Shown one piece after another: positions 41,028 to 49,793 of a stretch of DNA of 64,000 nucleotides. How positions within the stretch are numbered: the stretch's first letter is position 1; the number at the start of each line of letters is the position of its first letter. The position numbers were made by a program, and so were the translations under genes. Below the pieces are notes generated by a model that had not been told where the DNA came from, did no database searches, and was given only the letters and a program-made list of their open reading frames with translations. The stretch comes from Pedobacter changchengzhani (GTDB lineage: Bacteria; Bacteroidota; Bacteroidia; Sphingobacteriales; Sphingobacteriaceae). The stretch covers positions 62,001 to 126,000 of the forward strand of contig NZ_SJCY01000002.1 of the NCBI RefSeq assembly GCF_004354365.1. The letters run 5' to 3'.

Positions 41028-44000
41028 TTATAACTTTCTAACAATTTCTACTTGTTCGTAAGCTTCTACAATATCACCAACTTCAATATTATTAAAGTTT
41101 TGGATGTTTAAACCACACTCGTAACCTTTAAGCACTTCTTTAACGTCATCTTTAAAACGTTTTAATGATGCAAGTTCACCTGTGTAAATTACAACACCAT
41201 CTCTAACGATACGGATTTTGCTATTACGGGTAATCTTACCATCTAATACCATACAACCTGCAATGGTACCCACTTTCGTAATTTTAAAGGTTTCGCGAAT
41301 TTCAACGTTAGCCACAATTTTCTCTTCAAATTCTGGATCCAACATACCTTCCATTGCCGATTTAATCTCGTTTATTGCATCGTAAATGATAGAATATAAA
41401 CGGATATCAATTTGCTCTTGCTCTGCCAATTTACGTGCACCCGTTGATGGACGAACTTGGAAACCAATAATAATCGCATCAGAAGCCGAAGCTAATAATA
41501 CATCAGATTCTGAAATTTGACCAACACCTTTACTAATGATATTGATTTGAATTTGCTCCGTAGAAAGTTTTAATAATGAATCGGCTAATGCTTCGATAGA
41601 TCCATCCACATCACCTTTAACAATGATGTTAAGTTCTTTAAAGTTGCCAATTGCTAAACGACGACCAATTTCATCCAAAGTGATGTGTTTCTGCGTACGC
41701 AAACCTTGCTCACGCTGTAACTGCATACGTTTGTTTGCAATATCACGCGCTTCTGTTTCACTTTCTAATGCATTGAAACGATCACCCGCTGTTGGTGCAC
41801 CTTGCATACCTAAAACTTGTACCGGTTGCGATGGACCAGCAGACTCAACCTTTTGTCCGCGTTCGTTAGTTAACGCTTTTACACGTCCACTAAAGCTACC
41901 TGCTAAAATTGGATCACCAACTCTTAACGTACCAGCTTGAACCAATACGGTGGTAACAATACCACGGCCCTTATCTAAAGCTGATTCTATTACCGAACCT
42001 GTTGCTCTCTTATTAGGGTTTGCCTTAAGTTCTAATAATTCGGCTTCTAATAATACTTTATCTAAAAGCAAATCTACATTTAAGCCTGTTTTACTCGATA
42101 TTTCTTGAGATTGGAATTTACCACCCCAATCTTCAACTAAAATGTTCATTACCGATAACTGTTCGCGCACTTTATCAGAATTTGCACCTGGTTTATCCAC
42201 TTTTGTAAAAGCAAATACCAATGGTACGCCTGCTGCCTGTGCGTGGTTTATTGCTTCTTTTGTTTGAGGCATTACCGCATCATCCGCAGCAATAACAATA
42301 ATTGCAATATCTGCAACCTTAGCACCACGTGCACGCATCGCTGTAAAGGCTTCGTGACCTGGTGTATCTAAGAAAGTTACTTTTTTACCTGTTGGTGTTG
42401 TTACCATATAAGCACCAATGTGCTGTGTAATTCCACCTGCTTCACCTGCAACAACATTTGCTTTACGGATATAATCCAGCAATGAAGTTTTACCGTGATC
42501 CACGTGACCCATAATCGTAACAACTGGTGCTCTTTCGATTAAGTCTTCTACTGCATCCTCTTCCTCAATTACATTCTCCTCATCTTCATCAGGCTTAACG
42601 AATTGAATTTCGTAGCCAAACTCATCAGCAACAATGGTTAAAGTTTCAGCATCTAAACGTTGGTTAATTGAAACAAACATACCAAGACTCATACATGTAC
42701 CAATAATTTTGGTTACCTGTACATCCATCATGCTTGCCAACTCATTTGCAGTAACAAATTCTGTTACTTTTAATATTTTCGATTGAGATTCTAGCTCATT
42801 TGCCGCTTCTTCAGCATTATATGCAACATCATCACGTTTCTGACGACGTAATTTAGCACGCTGCGCAAATTTACCCGATTTACCTGCTCCACTTAAACGA
42901 GCAAGTGTTGCTTTAATCTGATCTTGAATTTCTTTCTCTGTAGGTTCTCCTTTAGGTACGCCTGGTGTGGCATTTCTATTTTGGAAACCCGGTCTTGCAT
43001 TATTTCTATTTCCCTGATAAGGTGTTCCACTCGCTGGTCTGTTGCCTTGATAAGGCGTACCGCTAGCTGGCCTGTTTCCTTGATAAGGTGTACGAGGTTG
43101 CCCTGGTGTACCGCCTGGCGCTTGCCCTGCTGTATTGCCACCTGGCTGACCATGACCGCCGTGTTGACCAGGCGCTCCCGGTGCTTTTTTACGCTTACGT
43201 TTACGTTTAGCTGCTTCACTATCGCTAGATGATGCAACCGGACCGTTTCTACGATCTGGTGTAGTTGGCAAAACAATTTTACCTATAATATTTGGTCCAG
43301 AAAGTTTTACCGAACGCGCCTTCATCACTTCTGGCTCCGCAGGTTTTACATCTTTCTTTACCTCAATCGGTTTTTCTTCTATTTTAGGCTGCTCCACAAC
43401 TGGCTTTTCGGCAATTGGCTTTTTAACTTCAGGAGATTTTTCAGCAGGCTTTTCTACTTTTTTAACCTCAATAGGCTTCTCTTCAACTTTTGCTTGTTCA
43501 ACAACTGTTGGCTTTACCTCTGTTACAGGTTTAATAACCGGTGCATCTTCTTTTTTAGAAGGACGAGTTTTAGCATTTAGATCATTCAAATTGATCTTAC
43601 CTACAACTTTAACACCAGGCAAATTACCTTCTTCAGCTGCAACTTCCGTTTTAGTTTCTTTAGCTGTTTCTACAACAGCCGGAACTTCCACCTTTGGAAC
43701 TTCTACTTTCGGAACTTCAACGATAGGAACTTCTACTTTAGGAAGCGCTGCTTTAGGCACATCTACTTTTGGTAATTCTACTTTCGGTTTCTCCGGAGGA
43801 CTGAATGATTGTGCGTTCTTAATCAGAATCTCTTCTTTTTCAAAATCTACTTTTCGCGCAGGTGCTTCTACAGGTTTTTCAACTTCAGATTCATCACGAC
43901 GAATTTTGCCAATCACGATCTGCTTAGCTTCTTCTCTAACGATTTTATCTCCTTGATACTCTTTTAATAAGGCAGCATACATTTCGCCAGAAAGTTTAAA

Positions 44001-44117
44001 CATAGGGCTCTTCTCGGCAGAGAATCCCTTTTTGCTTAGAAATTCTACGGCCGTACCCATGCCTATATTAAGTTCCTTAATAGCTTTAATTAAAATTATT
44101 GGTTTGTCGTCTGACAT
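41028..44117 (-). CDS. infB: Translation initiation factor IF-2
   Basis: A 1029-residue IF-2, the GTPase that brings initiator tRNA to the 30S subunit. The C-terminal core has G1 GHVDHGKTS near 535, DTPGHEAF (G3), and TKVDKP (G4, more often NKID/NKMD), then the C1/C2 domains. The first 400 residues are a low-complexity extension: repeated PKVEVP units near 115-150, Lys/Pro/Glu repeats, a basic KRKRKRKK cluster, and three tandem TPYQGNR units. A long N-terminus is usual in Bacteroidota. AGGAG lies 4 nt before the ATG. It is the last gene of rimP-nusA-infB. Confidence 0.96.
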   Translation of the reverse strand: MSDDKPIILIKAIKELNIGMGTAVEFLSKKGFSAEKSPMFKLSGEMYAALLKEYQGDKIVREEAKQIVIGKIRRDESEVEKPVEAPARKVDFEKEEILIKNAQSFSPPEKPKVELPKVDVPKAALPKVEVPIVEVPKVEVPKVEVPAVVETAKETKTEVAAEEGNLPGVKVVGKINLNDLNAKTRPSKKEDAPVIKPVTEVKPTVVEQAKVEEKPIEVKKVEKPAEKSPEVKKPIAEKPVVEQPKIEEKPIEVKKDVKPAEPEVMKARSVKLSGPNIIGKIVLPTTPDRRNGPVASSSDSEAAKRKRKRKKAPGAPGQHGGHGQPGGNTAGQAPGGTPGQPRTPYQGNRPASGTPYQGNRPASGTPYQGNRNNARPGFQNRNATPGVPKGEPTEKEIQDQIKATLARLSGAGKSGKFAQRAKLRRQKRDDVAYNAEEAANELESQSKILKVTEFVTANELASMMDVQVTKIIGTCMSLGMFVSINQRLDAETLTIVADEFGYEIQFVKPDEDEENVIEEEDAVEDLIERAPVVTIMGHVDHGKTSLLDYIRKANVVAGEAGGITQHIGAYMVTTPTGKKVTFLDTPGHEAFTAMRARGAKVADIAIIVIAADDAVMPQTKEAINHAQAAGVPLVFAFTKVDKPGANSDKVREQLSVMNILVEDWGGKFQSQEISSKTGLNVDLLLDKVLLEAELLELKANPNKRATGSVIESALDKGRGIVTTVLVQAGTLRVGDPILAGSFSGRVKALTNERGQKVESAGPSQPVQVLGMQGAPTAGDRFNALESETEARDIANKRMQLQREQGLRTQKHITLDEIGRRLAIGNFKELNIIVKGDVDGSIEALADSLLKLSTEQIQINIISKGVGQISESDVLLASASDAIIIGFQVRPSTGARKLAEQEQIDIRLYSIIYDAINEIKSAMEGMLDPEFEEKIVANVEIRETFKITKVGTIAGCMVLDGKITRNSKIRIVRDGVVIYTGELASLKRFKDDVKEVLKGYECGLNIQNFNNIEVGDIVEAYEQVEIVRKL

Positions 44118-44148
44118 TTATCTCCTGTTATTTTTTTCTTATTATTTA

Positions 44149-44156
44149 CAAAAGTA
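44149..44156 (-). promoter_or_regulatory. -7-like element between nusA and infB
   Basis: On the minus strand TACTTTTG lies 31 nt before the infB ATG. No clear -33 partner is seen, so an internal infB promoter is only possible. The infB start is preceded by AGGAG (complement of 44122-44126), a rare Shine-Dalgarno in this lineage. Confidence 0.35.
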
Positions 44157-44179
44157 GTGTTTATTTGCCAATTACACCA

Positions 44180-45424
44180 CTATTCAAATTCTGACTGCAA
44201 AATCTGAACCACTTCTTTAATGGTTTCTTCTTCTAAGTCAGTACGTTTTACTAAATCTTCTATCGTAAGCGCTAAAACACTTTTCGCAGTATCGCAACCA
44301 ATAGCTTTCAATTCATCAATAATCCAGCTATCAATTTCATCTGAGAATTCTTCTAAATCAACATCTTCATCTGTTTCTTCTCCAGCTTCGCGATAAACAT
44401 CAATTTCATATCCGGTTAATTTACCAGCCAATTTGATATTGTGTCCACCACGTCCAATTGCTAACGAAACTTGATCAGGTTTTAAATAAACCGATGCATG
44501 TTTAGTTTCATCGTCTAATTTAATAGACGTAATTTTTGCTGGGCTTAGCGCACGTGTAATATATAATGACAAATTATTAGTGAAATTGATCACATCAATA
44601 TTTTCATTTTTCAACTCGCGAACAATACCATGGATACGAGAACCTTTCATACCTACACAAGCACCAACTGGATCAATACGATCATCGTAAGATTCAACAG
44701 CTACTTTAGCACGCTCACCTGGTTCGCGAACGATTTTTTTAATGGTAATTAATCCATCAAAAATTTCTGGCACTTCTTGCTCAAATAAGCGCTGTAAAAA
44801 CTCAGGTGCTGTTCTAGAAATAATAATTTTTGGATTTGCATTAATCATTTCCACTTTAGAGATTACCGCTCTCACAGAATCGCCTTTTTTGAAATAATCT
44901 GCAGGAATTTGTTCGGTTTTCGGCATTAAAAGCTCATTGCCTTCATCATCCAAAACCAAAGTTTCCTTTTTCCATACCTGATATACTTCGCCAGTTATAA
45001 TTTCGCCAACGCGATCTTTATATTTTTTGAAAATTTCGTCTTTCTCTAATTCTAAAACCTTAGAAACTAAAGTTTGGCGGGCAGCTAAGATTGCTCTACG
45101 GCCAAAACTCTCAAGCGTAACCTGTTCAATATAATCATCGCCAACCTCTAAAGTACTGTCTAATTTAGAAACTTCAGCAAGTTCAATTTCCAAATCATCA
45201 TCTTCAGAGAAACCATCTTCCATTACTTTTCGTGTTCTCCAGATTTCCAAATCCCCATTATCAGGATTCACAATCACGTCACAATTTTCATCGTTTCCGT
45301 ATTTTTTACGCAACATACTGCGAAAAACCTCTTCCAAAACACTAATAACCGTAGGACGATCTATATTTTTAAAATCTTTAAACTCTTGGAAAGAGTCAAT
45401 CAAATTAATTGTTGTAGTACTCAT
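44180..45424 (-). CDS. nusA: Transcription termination/antitermination factor NusA
   Basis: A 414-residue NusA that binds RNA polymerase and RNA and tunes pausing, termination and antitermination. It has the N-terminal domain (SFQEFKDFKNIDRPTVISVL), an S1 domain (GEIITGEVYQVWKKETLVLD), the conserved SRTAPEFLQRLFEQEVPEI, and two KH domains (VGACVGMKGSRIHGIVREL, LAIGRGGHNIKLAGKLTGYEI). A short acidic/helical C-terminal part follows. The E. coli AR repeats are not evident, as expected outside proteobacteria. Confidence 0.96.
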   Translation of the reverse strand: MSTTTINLIDSFQEFKDFKNIDRPTVISVLEEVFRSMLRKKYGNDENCDVIVNPDNGDLEIWRTRKVMEDGFSEDDDLEIELAEVSKLDSTLEVGDDYIEQVTLESFGRRAILAARQTLVSKVLELEKDEIFKKYKDRVGEIITGEVYQVWKKETLVLDDEGNELLMPKTEQIPADYFKKGDSVRAVISKVEMINANPKIIISRTAPEFLQRLFEQEVPEIFDGLITIKKIVREPGERAKVAVESYDDRIDPVGACVGMKGSRIHGIVRELKNENIDVINFTNNLSLYITRALSPAKITSIKLDDETKHASVYLKPDQVSLAIGRGGHNIKLAGKLTGYEIDVYREAGEETDEDVDLEEFSDEIDSWIIDELKAIGCDTAKSVLALTIEDLVKRTDLEEETIKEVVQILQSEFE

Positions 45425-45497
45425 TTTTTTAATTATGATTAAAGTGATTATTAAGCCTACAAAGATTATCCGTGCAACTTACTAACCCTACTATTTG

Positions 45498-45962
45498 CTA
45501 TTTAAAACTCACTAAAACACTAGTCTCTACTATATCATTAAAGGATACGCTTGCTTGCGCAGTTGTAGCCTTTTTTCCTTTTTCTTTCACTGCTTCTTCG
45601 ATAAGCACATTACTTTCTGAAACCTCTAAAAGCTTCCCTTCTTTCTTTTGTCCGCCAACAAGCTTAACACTTACATTGCGGCCAATATTTTTATTATACT
45701 GGCGGATCAATTTTAAAGGTTCACCAACACCAGGCGAAGAAACTTCTAGATTGTAGGCCTGTTCAATTGTATTTTCTTCTTCTAAATGAAAACCAACATG
45801 CCTGCTAATAGCCACACAGTCCTGTATGCTTATGCCTTCATCGCCATCAACATGAATAATTAACTTATTGTTGGGCAACATTTTCACTTCCACCAAAAAA
45901 AGCTCCGGCCGATCTACAATTTTCTCTTCAACTAATGCCTTTACTCTACTTTCTACCTGCAT
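45498..45962 (-). CDS. rimP: Ribosome maturation factor RimP
   Basis: A 154-residue RimP, needed for 30S subunit assembly. Family blocks are VDGDEGISIQDCVAISRHV, NLEVSSPGVGEPLKLIRQYN and KNIGRNVSVKL. It is the first gene of rimP-nusA-infB; nusA follows after 73 nt. A consensus promoter lies 63-94 nt upstream, and a terminator-like hairpin lies between promoter and start. Confidence 0.95.
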   Translation of the reverse strand: MQVESRVKALVEEKIVDRPELFLVEVKMLPNNKLIIHVDGDEGISIQDCVAISRHVGFHLEEENTIEQAYNLEVSSPGVGEPLKLIRQYNKNIGRNVSVKLVGGQKKEGKLLEVSESNVLIEEAVKEKGKKATTAQASVSFNDIVETSVLVSFK

Positions 45963-45983
45963 AATTTAACCTAATTTCACAGA

Positions 45984-46004
45984 AAAAGGGGACAATGTCC
46001 CCTT
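45984..46004 (-). terminator. Terminator-like hairpin in the rimP leader (candidate attenuator)
   Basis: On the minus strand AAGGGGAC-ATT-GTCCCCTT forms an 8-bp GC-rich stem with a 3-nt loop, followed at once by T residues. It lies downstream of the rimP promoter and 22 nt before the rimP start. It could also end transcription from the upstream lipoprotein gene. Confidence 0.65.
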
Positions 46005-46025
46005 CCCTTTCTTCGATTACGAATG

Positions 46026-46056
46026 CAAATGTACTACTTTTTTACAAATAATCAAA
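46026..46056 (-). promoter_or_regulatory. Bacteroidota-type promoter for rimP-nusA-infB
   Basis: On the minus strand, TTTG (46056-46053), a 19-nt spacer and TACATTTG (46033-46026), a full consensus match. The predicted leader is about 57 nt and includes the hairpin at 45984-46004. Confidence 0.85.
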
Positions 46057-46083
46057 GTCTTAATGCCAATTTTTATGTTAAAA

Positions 46084-46512
46084 TTAACGTGTAAGTATTT
46101 GTTGTTGTGGCGTTAAGTTGCTTTTTACTCCACCGTTAATCATTTTTTTTACCGTTATAAACTCAGCATTAATATAGTTTTCAACTAAGTAAGAATTACC
46201 TTTTACAAAAGGTATTGTTGGCATAAAAATAATTTCGTTTTTATTCAATTTAATTGTTCCTTTAACCCTTTCTTCTAACTGTAAACTATCATTTAGGCTG
46301 GGAATAATTAAGACAGAAACAAAATTAACTGTATCAGGATTAGCATCATATATCTTTTTTGCCTGCAAAAAACTTGCGGCATCAATATTATTAATTATAA
46401 TTGATGCGCTATCGCTCGAAAAATTAATTTTTGCGTCACTTTTACCACCTTTACATGAGGTTATTGACAGCACAGCACAGAAAAAAAATAAATATTGTAA
46501 TACTTTAAACAT
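46084..46512 (-). CDS. Hypothetical lipoprotein
   Basis: A 142-residue protein with a lipoprotein signal (YLFFFCAVLSITSC, Cys20). The mature part has no motif that I recognise; it contains beta-prone stretches such as VSVLIIPSLNDSLQLEERVKGTIKLNKNEIIFMP in a folded-looking order. It is probably anchored in the outer membrane or inner membrane on the periplasmic side. Its start codon lies only 17 bp from the divergent start of the holin-like gene. It lies upstream of rimP on the same strand, 71 nt before the rimP promoter's downstream end. Confidence 0.72.
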   Translation of the reverse strand: MFKVLQYLFFFCAVLSITSCKGGKSDAKINFSSDSASIIINNIDAASFLQAKKIYDANPDTVNFVSVLIIPSLNDSLQLEERVKGTIKLNKNEIIFMPTIPFVKGNSYLVENYINAEFITVKKMINGGVKSNLTPQQQILTR

Positions 46513-46529
46513 CTAATTAAACAATTATT

Positions 46530-46874
46530 ATGAAGTTGATTATAGAAATCCTTTTAATGGGACTTGCCGTTTTTATTGGAGCAAAAATTGTTCCCGGAGT
46601 AACTATAGACGGTTACGGAAGTGCAATTATAGCAGCAGTGCTAATTGCACTGGCAAATGCAACTATTGGCTTTATTTTAAGAATACTAACCTTCCCGGTT
46701 AATTTTTTAACATTAGGCTTAATGTCTTTCGTTATCAGCGTATTGATGATTTTATTGGTGGATAACATGATGGCCTCCTTTAATACATCTGGCTTTCTTT
46801 CTGCTGCATTTTTAGCAATAATTGTAGCATTGGTAAAAGCTATTTTTGGCGTAATTGCTGGAGATAAAGAATAA
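46530..46874 (+). CDS. Phage holin family 4-like membrane protein (Phage_holin_4_2 type)
   Basis: A 114-residue protein made almost entirely of four hydrophobic helices. The first segment is IIEILLMGLAVFIGAKIVPGV and the centre has the typical FPVNFLTLGLMSFVISVLMILLVDNM. This family is widespread in bacterial chromosomes and is not evidence for a prophage; no other phage gene is nearby. The function is unknown. Its start is 17 bp from the divergent lipoprotein start. Confidence 0.82.
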   Translation: MKLIIEILLMGLAVFIGAKIVPGVTIDGYGSAIIAAVLIALANATIGFILRILTFPVNFLTLGLMSFVISVLMILLVDNMMASFNTSGFLSAAFLAIIVALVKAIFGVIAGDKE

Positions 46875-46876
46875 TT

Positions 46877-46941
46877 CAGTTGGCAGTTGGCGGTTTTCAG
46901 TTAATAAACCGAGAAGTGCAAGCTGCCAACCGCCAACTACC
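46877..46941. repeat. Heptad-unit palindrome between convergent genes
   Basis: Left units are CAGTTGG, CAGTTGG, CGGTTTT, CAGTTAA; right units are AGCTGCC, AACCGCC, AACTACC. Arms 46878-46894 and 46922-46938 pair at 14 of 17 positions. The right arm overlaps the end of the acyl-CoA dehydrogenase gene, and the whole could act as a shared terminator. Confidence 0.65.
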
Positions 46942-48076
46942 TTATCACTTCTCTCGAAATAACCATCTTCTGTATCTCTGATGTGCCTTCGTAAATCTGC
47001 GTTATTTTTGCATCGCGCATTAATCGCTCCACATGATATTCTTTTACAAAACCATATCCACCATGTACCTGCACGGCCTCAATGGTAACATCCATTGCAA
47101 CTTTCGAAGCAAACAATTTCGCCATCGAACCTGCTTGCGTGTAAGGTAAACCTTGGTCTTTTAACCAAGCCGCTTTGTAAACCAACAACCGTGCAGCTTC
47201 GATTTGTGTAGCCATATCGGCCAATTTAAAAGCAATAGCTTGGTGCTCGGCAATTGGCTTACCAAACGATTTTCGTTGTTTAGCATATTGTGTAGCCAGT
47301 TCGAAAGCGCCTTGCGCAATACCCAATGCCTGTGCTGCAATTCCAATTCTGCCACCTTCTAAAGTTTTCATCGCAAATTTAAAACCAAATCCATCTTCGC
47401 CAATTCTATTCTTTTTAGGTACTTTAACATCATTAAACATCAACGAGTGGGTATCAGAACCCCTAATGCCCATTTTATTTTCCTTTGGTCCGATGGTAAA
47501 CCCTTCTAACCCTTTTTCTACTATAAACGCATTAATACCTTTGTGCCTTAATTCGGGGTGGGTTTGTGCGATAACCAAATAGGTGGAAGCAGAATTTCCG
47601 TTGGTGATCCAATTTTTGGTGCCGTTCAGCAAATAATAATCGCCTTTATCTTCGGCAATAGTATGCTGAGAAGTGGCATCAGAACCTGCTTCGGGCTCGG
47701 ATAAACAAAATGCGCCAATTTTTTCTCCAGAAGCCAATGGTTTTAAATATTTTTCTTTTTGAAATTCATTGCCGTACTGCTCCAAGCCATAGCAAACCAG
47801 CGAATTATTTACCGATACCACTACAGATGCTGATGCATCAATTTTGGATAGCTCTTCCATTACCAATACATAAGAAATTGCATCTAAGCCACTTCCGTTG
47901 TATTTTGGATCAACCATCATCCCTAAAAAACCCAGTTCCCCTAATTTTTTAACCTGCTCTGCTGGAAATTTTTGGTGTTCATCTCGATCTATTACGCCCG
48001 GCTTTAATTCTTGCTGTGCAAAATCGCGTGCCGCGTGCTGTATCATGATCTGTTCTTCACTTAATTCAAAATGCAT
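46937..48076 (-). CDS. Acyl-CoA dehydrogenase
   Basis: A 379-residue FAD-dependent acyl-CoA dehydrogenase that introduces the alpha-beta double bond in beta-oxidation or amino-acid degradation. It has IGAFCLSEPEAGSDA, the YLLNGTKNWITNG strand, GGYGFVKEYHVERLMRDAKI and the catalytic Glu in IYEGTSEIQ near the C-terminus. It most resembles short-chain/butyryl-type enzymes; chain length is not certain. A perfect 11-bp palindrome lies 54-79 nt upstream of the start and may be its operator. No electron-transfer flavoprotein gene is adjacent. Confidence 0.93.
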   Translation of the reverse strand: MHFELSEEQIMIQHAARDFAQQELKPGVIDRDEHQKFPAEQVKKLGELGFLGMMVDPKYNGSGLDAISYVLVMEELSKIDASASVVVSVNNSLVCYGLEQYGNEFQKEKYLKPLASGEKIGAFCLSEPEAGSDATSQHTIAEDKGDYYLLNGTKNWITNGNSASTYLVIAQTHPELRHKGINAFIVEKGLEGFTIGPKENKMGIRGSDTHSLMFNDVKVPKKNRIGEDGFGFKFAMKTLEGGRIGIAAQALGIAQGAFELATQYAKQRKSFGKPIAEHQAIAFKLADMATQIEAARLLVYKAAWLKDQGLPYTQAGSMAKLFASKVAMDVTIEAVQVHGGYGFVKEYHVERLMRDAKITQIYEGTSEIQKMVISREVIR

Positions 48077-48129
48077 AACGATATAAATATATAAAAGGTT
48101 AGTCTATCAAAAGTAACATTTACAAATGA

Positions 48130-48155
48130 AAATTACTATGGTTGCATAGTAATTT
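48130..48155. promoter_or_regulatory. Perfect palindrome upstream of the acyl-CoA dehydrogenase gene
   Basis: Arms AAATTACTATG and CATAGTAATTT (11 bp, no mismatch) flank GTTG. The size and symmetry fit a dimeric repressor site. It could alternatively be a hairpin downstream of the flippase-like gene on the same strand. Confidence 0.5.
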
Positions 48156-48289
48156 ATTTTTAATGTGCTTAATATTTTGTGGAGAATTTTGAAGGTAAAC
48201 GCTTTCCTATCGACTTGAAAAATGGTATATACAACGTTTTGAGTAAGTGTAGCACAAAATTGTTGGTACAGTTTTAATTACGGCCAGTG

Positions 48290-49273
48290 CTAATTGCTAC
48301 TTCTCCTTTTAGTTAACACAACAAACAAACTTGCACTGCCCAAAAATAATACAAGCAAAAGTTGCGAAGAATGGATAATTGTTGCGTAGGCTAAACCATC
48401 CTTAAATGGTACAAAGTGTAATAATAACGCTTGAGCAACCATCCAATGAAAAACACCAATACCGCCCTGAACGGGTGCAACCATTGCGAAGCTAGAAAAA
48501 ACCAACGCCGTATAAGCTACATTTAAGCCTAAAGATGCTGTTGCAGCTAGGGAGAAAAATGCGAAATACATGGATAAAAAGTACAATACCCAAATACCAA
48601 AAGTATATACCAAAAACAGCGGTTTATTTTTTAATTTATGATAGGAATTGAAGCCTTGTTTTAAGCTAACTAAAATTCTTAAAAACTTATTGTTAAATTT
48701 TTTACGCAATAAGTAAAAGATGAGCAAAACAAATACAAGCAAAAGAATTAACAAACCCAGTACCCACAAATAGTTTATGCCGGCAAGTTGCTTTGAAATA
48801 TTAGCGTAAATTGTATCGTTTAAAAAATCAAATACTAAATTGAATTGAAAAAATACCAGTGCCAAACCTGTTAATAACAGCACAAAAATATCGAAAAGTC
48901 TTTCGGTAATTACCGTACCTATAGATGCAAAAAGTGGCACATTCGCTGTTTTATGCACTACAGAACATTTGGCAATTTCACCAAACCTTGGCAATGCCAA
49001 ATTTGCTAGGTAACCGATAAAAACAGCATGGTAAGTGTTCCAAAAAGAAACTTTATATGAAATTGAATTGTATAACATTTGCCAGCGCATCGCCCTCAAC
49101 ACGTGCGCAAACCAAACCGTTACCACAGAAAGTAATATCCAAAAATAATTGGCAGATTTAATTTCGAGCCAAATTTTACATAAATCCTGATTTTTAAAAG
49201 CAAAGTATAAAACCGCTATTCCTATTAAAAACAGGAAGATATATTTAATAGCCGTTTTAAGATGAACTACCAA
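48290..49273 (-). CDS. Lysylphosphatidylglycerol synthase TM-region / flippase-like membrane protein
   Basis: A 327-residue polytopic protein with seven or eight membrane segments, of the LPG_synthase_TM/UPF0104 family. Family blocks are FWNTYHAVFIGYLANLALP followed by RFGEIAKCSVV, the ITERLFDIFVLLLTGL helix, and the C-terminal PVQGGIGVFHWMVAQAL. No soluble aminoacyltransferase domain is present, so it is the stand-alone membrane type, probably involved in lipid or polyprenyl-linked substrate movement. It starts 4 nt after panD on the same strand. Confidence 0.85.
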   Translation of the reverse strand: MVVHLKTAIKYIFLFLIGIAVLYFAFKNQDLCKIWLEIKSANYFWILLSVVTVWFAHVLRAMRWQMLYNSISYKVSFWNTYHAVFIGYLANLALPRFGEIAKCSVVHKTANVPLFASIGTVITERLFDIFVLLLTGLALVFFQFNLVFDFLNDTIYANISKQLAGINYLWVLGLLILLLVFVLLIFYLLRKKFNNKFLRILVSLKQGFNSYHKLKNKPLFLVYTFGIWVLYFLSMYFAFFSLAATASLGLNVAYTALVFSSFAMVAPVQGGIGVFHWMVAQALLLHFVPFKDGLAYATIIHSSQLLLVLFLGSASLFVVLTKRRSSN

Positions 49274-49277
49274 TACA

Positions 49278-49628
49278 CTATTTTAACAAGTGGTTGTTAT
49301 CATCAGGAAAAACAAGAACAGGCTGATATTTTTTTGCTTCTTCTATTGGTAATGAGCAATAGGTTACAATAATTACGATGTCGCCAATTTGCGCTAAACG
49401 CGCGCAAGAGCCATTTAAGCAAATTGTACCCGAGCCACGTTCGCCTGTAATTACGTAAGTTTCGAATCGTGCACCATTATTATTATTCACCACCTGCACT
49501 TTTTCATTAGCGATGATGTGAGCGGCATCCATTAAATCTTCATCTATAGTTATACTACCAACATAGTTTAATTCGGCCTGTGTTACTTTAACACGATGAA
49601 GCTTCGATTTTAAGATCTCAATAATCAT
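49278..49628 (-). CDS. panD: Aspartate 1-decarboxylase
   Basis: A 116-residue pyruvoyl enzyme that makes beta-alanine for pantothenate. The self-cleavage site is Gly24-Ser25 in NYVGSITID; Ser25 becomes the pyruvoyl group. The catalytic Tyr in [15 protein letters not shown] and the conserved [21 protein letters not shown] block are present. It is downstream of panC on the same strand, with 165 bp between them that contain heptad repeats. Confidence 0.96.
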   Translation of the reverse strand: MIIEILKSKLHRVKVTQAELNYVGSITIDEDLMDAAHIIANEKVQVVNNNNGARFETYVITGERGSGTICLNGSCARLAQIGDIVIIVTYCSLPIEEAKKYQPVLVFPDDNNHLLK

Positions 49629-49756
49629 TTGGCAAAGTTAGTAATAAAGGTTGAGGGAATAAAAGGTTTTAGGCGTAAGGCAAAAGTAAAAAGCTTAGTA
49701 ACCAAAATTAAAAGATTAAGCACAAACAAAGAATTTAATATGATCGCAACGCTAGA

Positions 49757-49784
49757 ATCTCAATACTCAAATCTCAAATCTCAA
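49757..49784 (+). repeat. Four heptad units between panD and panC
   Basis: Consecutive units ATCTCAA, TACTCAA, ATCTCAA, ATCTCAA, immediately before the end of panC. They are close in sequence to the CTCAnnn units at 1382-1409. Confidence 0.7.
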
Positions 49785-49793
49785 ACCTTAATG

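Noticed and set aside
43000-43090. Tandem units in infB considered as a CRISPR-like array
   Set aside because: The units are in frame, encode TPYQGNR-type repeats and have no variable spacers.
42893-43956. Long open frames on both alternative frames of the infB N-terminal region, including an opposite-strand frame at 43591-43956
   Set aside because: They are by-products of the low-complexity repeats in infB. The products are Ser/Thr/Gly/Arg repeats without any family motif.
46530-46874. Holin-like gene as a sign of a prophage
   Set aside because: This membrane family is common in chromosomes, and no other phage gene, integrase or attachment site is seen.
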